A stretch of 64,000 nt of DNA from Chondrus crispus (taxonomy: Eukaryota; Rhodophyta; Florideophyceae; Gigartinales; Gigartinaceae), in contig NW_005179015.1 of the NCBI RefSeq assembly GCF_000350225.1, forward strand, positions 186,001 through 250,000. Reading direction: 5' to 3'. Positions 56,280 through 64,000 of this stretch are shown one piece after another. The position numbers were made by a program, and so were the translations under genes. Under the pieces are notes generated by a model, which searched no databases, had not been told where the DNA came from, and saw only the letters and a list, made by a program, of their open reading frames with translations. Position 1 is the stretch's first letter. The number at the start of each line of letters is the position of its first letter.

Positions 56280-59200
56280 ATGGCGACAGTCAGTGAGGAC
56301 ATACAACCGCATCCTTCAGATAACACTGGAGACTCACCAGAGCCTGCAGGTCGAGGAGGGTTACAAGGTAGCGTTCGAGGTCGCAGCAGGGGTCGCGGGC
56401 GTGGTACAGCCCGGGGGAGCGGGCGAGGGCGCCGAGCGCTCCGAGAGGGCCCCGTTTCCTCGTACGACGATCCATCGACGGGGTGGCGCCTTTTCAAACC
56501 TCAGTCTCAAGGAGTTATGATGGAGCGCGAATTTGCGAGTCGCGTGATTGCAGAGAGGGCGCGTCTTTTCTGCTACTCCGCAATGGGTCAACTGGAAGTC
56601 GAGCTTGGGGCAAGAGAACTGTCTGCAACTAGGTCTGGAGTTTTGATTCTACTTATGAATGAAGTCCTGCTACAGTCCAGAACTTGGATGAATGAGCTCA
56701 TTGCTCTTCAATCAAGTGATAAACGTCCAGTCGAAATGGAGGACCTCTATCGCTACGTTTCTGTACTTCTTTTGTCACATCTTACCGGCCTGAGCTTCGA
56801 GAAGATTATAGGACTGTTTGGTGAGCTCAATTGCACTGTGCCGGCTCTTGAGCGTGTCAAGTTTATCAGCACAAACATATTGGCGTACTCTGCAACTGGC
56901 CGTGGTGACACGCACGGGACCACCTGGAATGCGCAAAGAGATCAGACACAGTACCTCTCTCCGTTTGAGAGGTCTGCTTTCCGCATGACAACTAAAGTTT
57001 TTCTTACACCTGTTCATACTTTTGCAACTCTGGACGATGATCTGTACGGTACAAGGGCGAGCGACAATCAAGTTAAAACTCTAAGTGCAAGGAAGGCAGA
57101 TCGCGAAGGACACACTGCTGATGCGATAGCCGATGCACTATTCCGGGTGACATTGATGATAAGGTTTCGTCGTAGGGGTGAAGGGCAATCTGCAAATGTA
57201 TCAAGCCTGATGAATACCCTTCTGGAGGGTCGAGGTGAGCAGAGTCTTCACGGTCTCATCATAACAGCTGATCGTGGTTACGGAAGCATGTCACTGATCC
57301 AAAACCTATTGAGAAGTAGAATCGGGTCTATTGTTATCATGCCGGAGCATCTGTTACGTTGCCATCCTTTTGTGGGTAAGTCATACTTCCCATTCACGAG
57401 AAACGACGAAGAGCAGGAAGACAGCTGTGCAGATGAGCATGGCAACGTAGATGGAATTGAACGTCTGGAGGCGGTGGCGCAAGAGAACTCGGAAAATGTG
57501 AGGTTGGGGTACGCATTGGAGGCCGCGGACGCCGAGAACGAGCATTACACAAGATCCAACGAATTTGTCACTGAAACAGCCGCAGTTCAAACGGTGTTTG
57601 ACCGTCGACGCACATTTGTGATCGACGACTCGCCACATACAGGCCTATCATCCTTTTTTGCCATCAAATCAGTCAGGCCGTCTGGTCAAAACGCTGCAGG
57701 AAGATCCCAAGTCACTGCAGTGGCAGTTCGGGAACAAGGTACAAAGCATTTTAACAAAATCATCCGATTTATGTACACCGTTCCGTCCACGATATATCGC
57801 AGCATTGAGACTTGGATTGCTGTCCCGCGAACTGTCCCAGTTGCCCATCTCCTATTCAGCAAGCGAGACGACCACGGACGAGTGGTACTCGCTGAATCTG
57901 ATTCTTCCAATGAGAAGGATGTAATTGAGCGTCTGTTAAGACAAAAATGTTCTGTGTTGACGATTGGTCAACGATGTGCTGACTGGTTTATATTGAGGCA
58001 GTTTCGCGTCACAGCAACGAGCGCCAGGAAAATCCTTTTGGCAGACTACGCAGTTCGTAATAGCTTGGGACTACAATCAAGGCCTAATGTTGATGGAAGC
58101 CCCGCCGCCACTCTGAGCACCTTTATGGAGAGTTGGTTTAGCTCTTCACGGGCCACGGAAGCCATGATGCGCGGAACAGCCAACGAGGGAGCTGTTTTTG
58201 CGGCGTTGTCCGCAAAGCCGTTCGTTTTGGCGGTCTACGAGTGTGGTTTGCTTGCTAAAACTGGAGCTGATTGGCTTGCCTGCTCTCCAGATGGTGTCGC
58301 GCTGATCGACACCATGGAATTAGGTTTCGAAGACGGGGAGGAATCGACGGTCCACAGGCTTTCTAGTGTTGAGATTAAAACGAGCGTTGCTCAATCCAGT
58401 CTCGATAAGGCGCTTGGGAGGGCTACAGTGGATGTCATCACGTGCACTGTTGGGGACAGCACTTTTCGAGAATACATCCCAGAAGAGCATACTGGGCAGC
58501 TTCTCCATCAGATGCTGGTACTTTCAGTCAACTACGTCATTTACGTTTCGGCTGCCGAGGTTGGCATTATGTACATTGCGGTTGTAAAATGCCCAAACGA
58601 AACTCTGGATCTGTGTGAAGCTGCATTGCACAACAACGCCGAGGCATATGTGTCATGGGCTCATAAGGATGATCCGGCTCCCCCGCAGTTTACGGACCGC
58701 GAGGCACGCCGCACTATCGCGGAGCGTCATCCATTCTGGCTCACGGTCAACTCGCACGTCAAGGACCACGGTGCTTTCCACCCTTTAAAACATTTCAAAC
58801 ATGGGGCCCAAAGTTTGTACTCGAAAACAAAAGGAGGTGTAGATGGCAGCGCACAAGCACGGTCTATTTTACGATCTTCAACGTCATCTTTCGCTTGGGA
58901 ACAGAAAATAGTGTCACAAACTATCAAAACACTCGCCGTCAACGAGTTTATTGCATGGAGACTGAACGAGAGGCAACAAATACTCCAAAGTAAAGAGAGT
59001 TTCGGTGGTCTCGATCACTATCGCGATGTTCTGAATGGAGTGCAATCGTTTGCTGATTTTGTCCTTGATGTATCGCGTGAGCTCCTAGTTCATGCCGATC
59101 AAATCGCGATGGCGTCATGTCACAGAGTTGGCGGTCAAGAAAGCAACGGAGATGTTGAGATTTCGGACGCTGAGAGTGCGCGCCTACGCGCAATGGCAGG

Positions 59201-59876
59201 GAAACGTAAGAACAAGCGGGTCGCGTTTTTCAACTCTGAGGACGGGATCAAATTGCGACTAGAGGTTCGTCCGCATAATCAGAGGCAGCTCCCGGGTACC
59301 ATAAAATACTGCTGTCTCTGCGGGAGCTCTGCAAAGCGAAGACGTACGACGTTTAAATGTTCAACCTGTGATGTTCACTTGTGCGCTCGGACCCACCCTG
59401 GACAGCGAAAAAGTTGCTGGGGAATCTGGCATGAGGCCAAAAGACTAACTATCTCATCTGCAAGAGGGGCTCTTCGTACGTTACGCACGATAGCACATGA
59501 GCAACCCACAACTTCGGCACCACAAGAGTTCCACGAAAATCGAGAGAGCACGCCGGCAGAGCCGATTTTGGGGAACCGCAGCGATGATTACACAGAGACA
59601 GGGGCGGCACGGAACGAGATTTCTCAATCACTTCTCGGATCCGGAACAGTTGAGGAGCAGAACACAGAAATAACCATTCATCACCACGCGAGACATAAAA
59701 GGAGACGTATAAATGAAGAGGAAAGACAAGAGGGGCGGCTACGGGGGCGCCCTCGAAGGCGGCAGCGGACAGAAGCGCCATCCGACCAAATCCGTCGCGT
59801 ACGGCAGAGGGCAAGTACCTCCCAGGTACTTACAAGAGCTCCGTCGCGGAGAATTGCCGGCCAAGCACCGCAATAA
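56280..59876 (+). CDS. PiggyBac-like transposase with inserted PD-(D/E)XK nuclease
   Basis: This single open frame of 1198 residues has no break. In order: an Arg/Gly box (residues about 30-52); a helical N-terminal domain; the first Asp in TFATLDDDLYG (about 251-254); the second in LIITADRGYG (D331); and then a linker. A YqaJ/RecB-like nuclease follows (about 553-763), with DWFILRQFRVTATSA, NEGAVF (E636), ACSPDGV (D671) and SSVEIKT (E698, K700). After it the piggyBac core resumes with YSKTKGGVD (third Asp, D855). The downstream helix NEFIAW matches the family's NAFI segment. A zinc ribbon (CxxC, CxxC, C, C, H; about 1011-1051) and a basic tail close the protein. The extra Asp three residues after GGVD in insect piggyBac is Ala here. 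The nuclease thus sits inside the transposase fold. The likely role is DNA cutting and joining by one active site and strand trimming or a second cut by the other; the latter is inference. Confidence 0.75.
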   Translation: MATVSEDIQPHPSDNTGDSPEPAGRGGLQGSVRGRSRGRGRGTARGSGRGRRALREGPVSSYDDPSTGWRLFKPQSQGVMMEREFASRVIAERARLFCYSAMGQLEVELGARELSATRSGVLILLMNEVLLQSRTWMNELIALQSSDKRPVEMEDLYRYVSVLLLSHLTGLSFEKIIGLFGELNCTVPALERVKFISTNILAYSATGRGDTHGTTWNAQRDQTQYLSPFERSAFRMTTKVFLTPVHTFATLDDDLYGTRASDNQVKTLSARKADREGHTADAIADALFRVTLMIRFRRRGEGQSANVSSLMNTLLEGRGEQSLHGLIITADRGYGSMSLIQNLLRSRIGSIVIMPEHLLRCHPFVGKSYFPFTRNDEEQEDSCADEHGNVDGIERLEAVAQENSENVRLGYALEAADAENEHYTRSNEFVTETAAVQTVFDRRRTFVIDDSPHTGLSSFFAIKSVRPSGQNAAGRSQVTAVAVREQGTKHFNKIIRFMYTVPSTIYRSIETWIAVPRTVPVAHLLFSKRDDHGRVVLAESDSSNEKDVIERLLRQKCSVLTIGQRCADWFILRQFRVTATSARKILLADYAVRNSLGLQSRPNVDGSPAATLSTFMESWFSSSRATEAMMRGTANEGAVFAALSAKPFVLAVYECGLLAKTGADWLACSPDGVALIDTMELGFEDGEESTVHRLSSVEIKTSVAQSSLDKALGRATVDVITCTVGDSTFREYIPEEHTGQLLHQMLVLSVNYVIYVSAAEVGIMYIAVVKCPNETLDLCEAALHNNAEAYVSWAHKDDPAPPQFTDREARRTIAERHPFWLTVNSHVKDHGAFHPLKHFKHGAQSLYSKTKGGVDGSAQARSILRSSTSSFAWEQKIVSQTIKTLAVNEFIAWRLNERQQILQSKESFGGLDHYRDVLNGVQSFADFVLDVSRELLVHADQIAMASCHRVGGQESNGDVEISDAESARLRAMAGKRKNKRVAFFNSEDGIKLRLEVRPHNQRQLPGTIKYCCLCGSSAKRRRTTFKCSTCDVHLCARTHPGQRKSCWGIWHEAKRLTISSARGALRTLRTIAHEQPTTSAPQEFHENRESTPAEPILGNRSDDYTETGAARNEISQSLLGSGTVEEQNTEITIHHHARHKRRRINEEERQEGRLRGRPRRRQRTEAPSDQIRRVRQRASTSQVLTRAPSRRIAGQAPQ

Positions 59877-60040
59877 GAGATCAAAAACTAGCTGTAGACG
59901 CTCCTTGGGGCTGGCACAGGAGGAAGTCCGCATACGCAACACGCAGAACGTCTTAGGGTGCCCTTTTGTTCCTTAATGGTACATTTGATAAGCACAAACA
60001 TGCGTGGACCCCCGTAAAATGGACCCTCATTGTAAATACT

Positions 60041-60064
60041 CATTGCGCACTAAAGTGCGCAATG
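60041..60064. repeat. Palindrome 3
   Basis: Identical to palindrome 1 over all 24 bases, and it lies 353 bases before the ATG of the second gene. Confidence 0.9.
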
Positions 60065-60245
60065 GGGATTTTTCGGGGTCATCTGCCTTCCGAAATGTCC
60101 CGTTTTACCCTCCTCCTACAGCATTGATTACGGCTTCGTTCTTCAAGTGGTTCCGTGTAGGGGTTTTGGTAGGGGTTTCCTAACATATTGCTGACCTAGA
60201 AGTGCTATGGCTGCATTCCGAGCGAGTTATGGCTGTTCGAAATAT

Positions 60246-60265
60246 TTGCGCACTAAAGTGCGCAA
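60246..60265. repeat. Palindrome 4
   Basis: TTGCGCACTAAAGTGCGCAA, the 20-base core, lies 152 bases before the ATG of the second gene. Confidence 0.9.
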
Positions 60266-60416
60266 TGGAAAATATAGTAGGGATATCTCTTCAACAAACG
60301 TGGTCGTCATCTCAAAAAGTACCCCTTCTCTCACATCTCTTCAGTTTATGTCCCAAACCCGCCCCTGAGACCCTTTCAGGCGCGCTTTCCAGGAGCAGCT
60401 TCCTTCAGCATATGTT

Positions 60417-63400
60417 ATGCCCAGGAGACATATCAGCTATGATGAACATAGCCCTAATCCCCCAGTATTCCGGGTAGTTGGAAGGGGAGATACTGAGGAC
60501 ATACAGGCTGCCGCTGGTGATGCTATTCCTCCAGAGACTCTGCCAACGATTCCAGCCCAGCAGCACTACCCCGAAAACCAACTGGGGTTTGTAGACCGCT
60601 ACGATACGAGTAGCACTGCTTCGCGATCCAAAGAAGGTGTTCGTGACAGTTCGGGAGGCGTTGAAGATATTATTGTCGATGACAGCGTGTCAACTGACCA
60701 CATATCGCCAAATGTTTCCCCTCGTGCGCCTGTTCAAACAACAGAATGCTATGAAAGCTCTGCCAGTCTACCATTGGACGATTCCGACTTTCAGAACACG
60801 CCTCTGAGAAGTGGCCAGGCGCCCCCAGTGTTTTTGCCTGCAGAGGCTTTTGTTAACGAATCTCCCAACTCAGACGTGCAGTTCTCCTCCTCTGAAGAGC
60901 CCTCTCTACCTGCTTCAAGTTCCGCATCTTCTCAAGCTAGCAGTGCGCCGTCCGTCGAGCTCGAAGAGTTTGAAAATACTGTGTCGCGTCAGGAAGTGCA
61001 CGAGCTAGGCAGTTCATCGTACATGGCTACGATTTGCGCCACCGGGGGAGAGTCTGGCGCTTCCCTTTGTGAAGATCTCGGTAGTCGCATCTATTACGAT
61101 TTCGACGGTGAACGTTTTGCGGTTGGTACCTGGGAGGACGTCCAAGAGGAAGACAATTTATCTCTTCGGGCAACTGTTTCGCCTGAAGAGATAGAAGCGC
61201 GTGCGCAAGCGCAGAGGACGGGGGGATGGACACCTGGCAGTACGACAATCCGTTTGGAGAGATCTCTGTCAGGTTGGATGACGTGAATAAAACGCTAGAG
61301 AAGCGTTTCGTTATGGAGGCTAACAAAGTGTTGGACAAGGTAATTGCGGATGTGGAGACTAGGACCGTGGAAGAATTTGATGAACGCAACGAGAAAGTGA
61401 ACTTGACGCCATTGAGCTGCGTGCAGACATTCGTTTCCGACTGTTTGTTGGAGAAGTTACGATACGGTGCAAATCGTGTTTTGTAGCAACAGGGGAAGGC
61501 AGGCATGACGAAAGAAGAGCTGTTGGGTCTACTTATCTTGCATGTCCTTTGTGCCGCTTATGGAGAATCAGCAACCGCATTTCTTGACGTTTGTAAAGGT
61601 GACTTCTTCTTTCAAATGGGAATCAAAGCTGATAGATACCACTCCGTGTGGGGGTGCCCTTTGCGGCACAAAGGAAAAAGGAGCACCTACGACATGTCTG
61701 CTACGGGCTGGTCCCGCACAGCGAATAGGGCTACGACTTTCATTGCAGAGGTCGAAGCGGAAACTGCGGCGATTAACAGAGAATTTCTCTATGTTCCCAA
61801 CGCTACTGTACTATCTCTCGACGACGACCATCTGAGAATGGCGTCGCGAGCAGTAGTCGATCTCACCTACTTAAAGCAACTAAACAACCCGAAGAAAGGA
61901 CTCGGGCCTGTTGGGAACGCATTATGCAGTGCTCTAAATCCCTTCTTCCTGGCATGTCACTTTTCGCGTAGCGGCGAGAAGCTATTGCATACGTGGGAGA
62001 GATTTTCTCAACTTCTACAAGGGGTATCTACTACAGGGGCTCTACGTCCTATGCCTGAAGCCATATTTGCGGCAGGCAGAGGATACAATTCTAAAGAGAC
62101 AATTCGTTTTGTGTCTGAGGTTCTCGGTGCTAGCCTTCTAGGCACGCAAAAGAGGGACTTCTGGTATCCCTATGTTTTCGGTGGCGGCCGGATTTCGCGT
62201 CGCCATAATGGTACGGTGGTGTCGGAGAACGGCTGTCGGGCCGTGTACACGGCAAGATATAAGAACGGTGGTAGTCGAACCCCCGCCGCCCGGGGCGTTG
62301 AGGCCTGCGTCTATCGCGAAAGTTGCTCTGGGCGTGTAGCTGCCCTTGTTCACAGCAACGCGTCTTTATTTCCTCCGAGATGCTCCACTATCGTCTTCCG
62401 CGACAAGTATCGGGGGGAGGCGGCTACTAGGAAACTGGACTCGGCGATGATTGTTCATGACGTTCCCCCAACAAACGAATTGGGCAGTAGACGACACACG
62501 ATGTCCCAAGTTCAAGTGGTGCCACCAGCGACCGGTAAGAGCCGCGTAGAACAAGTGTTGGCCCGCGTCACACCGCTAACCTATTTGCAGTCAGAGGACC
62601 CGGTGTGGTTCCTTCTACGTGGATTTAGATTCACGTCGAGGACTGGGCACGAGTTTATTGCCGCTGTAGTGCGGGACTATGTCGCTTCTATGAGAGGTCT
62701 CGCTGCCCTGCTTCGTGGCAGAACAATCGTCGAAGGCGTGCAAGCGCTCAGTGACGACGAGGACGATGTGCGGTTACTACTCATGGACAAGTGGGACAAA
62801 ATTCCCTGGGCACTGGGTATGAATCTGATCGACCGGCCCAATCCTTCAACACGCCGCACAGTAGCAACCCGACTAGCAGAAATGACCCCCTCCCGCATTG
62901 CATAAACTACGAAGGCTGAATTGCAGCAGATGTTGTCCACTTTTGACAGGGGACTGGAGCTACGGGTCCCGAAGTCCGAGCTCGTCGCTGCTGTGAACCA
63001 GCTGAAGGCCGACATAGCCAGTAATTTAGTTGAGCTGGACTCCGGGCTGAATGATGACGACGGCAGTGCAGAACAGCGCAGTCATGCTGCTGCGCAGCTT
63101 GTGTGCAATGCCCTTCGAGAGGCGTCACATGAGGCATGGGTGATGAAGCTCCTTTTCGCGACAACTGGAATGCGAGAAGGAACTCGCAATGAAAACAACA
63201 TTGTTGAGGCACTACCGGTGTTTCTAAAAAACTGCGGCGGAGCGTATAGGTGTCGACTAGGCTCACCCAATTTTCAATTGGATGAAACCTTTGCCTGCGA
63301 GGTTAAACACGTCCGGTACACAGGACTTCTAGAGAACTGTCGATGCCCGATGTTGGCCGACAGCCTTGAAGCGTTGCTGTCTGCCGAGGATGAGGAAGGG

Positions 63401-64000
63401 GATCATGACGTCTATGTAGTAGAGGTTAAAACTATGACGTCGATCAGGACCATTGAGAACGCAAAAGAACTCGCTGGACTGTATGGCTCTGTGGTCGCTC
63501 TGGAAAACGTGGGCGTCAACGCCCAGTCTACTGAATTGTTTAGAACGCTGGTGCCTACTGTACAATATAGAAGCCAGGTTCTACACCATGCGGCCACGCT
63601 GGCAATCAACAAGGTGATGTATGTGGTCGGAACAGGTGGCTCTATTACAGACGGTCGTATACTGTACGTTTGTATGGTGTCATTCTCTGAGACATTCAGA
63701 CACTGCTATACTTTCACCATGGATTGTGCCCGACTGGCTGCCTCCCAGTGGATTGGCGAACCCACGGAATGCATACCGAAGGAGTACGATGTCATGCTCA
63801 AGACGTCACACACGTCCGACCTATACGGCTTTACGTCATACTACGGCCTCAACCAAGCCATAAGAGGAGAAGTGCTACGTTAAAGGGAGCCTATTCCACC
63901 CTCCAGGATGATAAGGCGGACGCCAACAGTACACTGGAACAACCTCAAGGGTGGAGTAGATGTTATATCTAGATATTTGAGAACTCTGGCTAGAAGAAAC
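60417..64000 (+). pseudogene. Second piggyBac-nuclease gene, decayed and cut by the window end
   Basis: This is a paralogue of the preceding gene in the same orientation. A Ser/Glu-rich N-terminal region (60417-61286) lacks the RG box. After a frameshift near 61230, one frame runs to the window end with stops only at 61484, 62903 and 63881. It has the first Asp in LSLDDDH (about 61817-61834). At the second site it reads AAGRGY, so the codon at 62075-62077 encodes Gly instead of the Asp of the first gene. Nuclease motifs follow: WFLLRGFRFTSRTG (about 62607) and VVEVKT (about 63416-63433). The usual SPDG is weakly represented by ADSL. The third Asp is in LKGGVD (63959-63961). The zinc ribbon would lie beyond the window. 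The transposase chemistry should be dead; the nuclease Glu and Lys are kept. Confidence 0.7.

Larger units (their letters stand above)
59877..60416. promoter_or_regulatory. Spacer between the two piggyBac-nuclease genes
   Basis: No gene is seen. It holds palindromes 3 and 4. The text around palindrome 3 (TACTCATTGCG...GCAATGGGGATTTT) repeats that around palindrome 1 (TTCTCATTGCG...GCAATGGGTATTTT), so this is probably the duplicated upstream region of the second gene. Confidence 0.55.

Overview
The window is nuclear DNA of a eukaryote and is almost entirely transposable elements stacked inside one another. No bacterial or organellar gene set, rRNA, tRNA or CRISPR array was seen. Recognisable host-gene pieces (an actin-related protein, a hemerythrin-like domain, DNA polymerase alpha subunit B) are GC-rich, show no introns, and survive only as fragments carried inside elements. 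This would fit a repeat-rich alga (red algae are plausible) or a fungus, but the sequence does not settle the organism. A 100-base run of N at 14098-14197 is an assembly gap.

Layout. 1-3300: a Harbinger-type transposase gene (minus) split by a solo LTR (1745-2354, target duplication CCGCC). 3700-5424 and 26139-26892: the two halves of an old LTR-element gag. They are separated by a 20.7-kb chromodomain Ty3/gypsy element (5425-26133, LTRs about 965 bp, target duplication GTAGG). That element carries, beyond gag and pol, about 12 kb of extra DNA: host-gene fragments (13.6-19.1 kb), repeat-rich purine tracts (19.6-23.2 kb) and two open antisense frames (23.2-25.0 kb). 28.1-28.9 and 34.5-37.3 kb: a second, badly decayed gypsy element, split by an EnSpm/CACTA-type DNA transposon (about 28.9-34.5 kb) and cut at its right side by an LTR fragment (37311-37725). 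37.9-39.2 kb: a second Harbinger transposase relic.

39.6-49.2 kb: a Mutator-like element with about 400-bp terminal inverted repeats, an Ulp1-type protease relic and a MULE transposase relic. It contains two LTR-like insertions (39692-40629; 47483-48072). 49535-55671: a Harbinger element with both ends visible (12-bp TIR, TAA duplication). Its SANT/Myb-like gene and transposase gene converge on a GC-rich passenger segment holding a solo LTR of the giant gypsy family (51601-52537, duplication CATTG).

55.7-64.0 kb is the most unusual part. It holds two tandem genes of one family. The first (56280-59876, about 1198 aa) is fully open. It looks like a piggyBac-type DDD transposase with a YqaJ/RecB-like PD-(D/E)XK nuclease inserted between the second and third catalytic aspartates, and it has an N-terminal Arg/Gly box and a C-terminal zinc ribbon. 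The second copy (60417 to the window end) has decayed and has lost the second aspartate. Two near-identical palindromes (TTGCGCAC-4 nt-GTGCGCAA) lie before each gene, and a perfect 29-bp hairpin lies further upstream. A transposase that carries its own second nuclease, with matching palindromic sites, is the best candidate here for an undescribed system.
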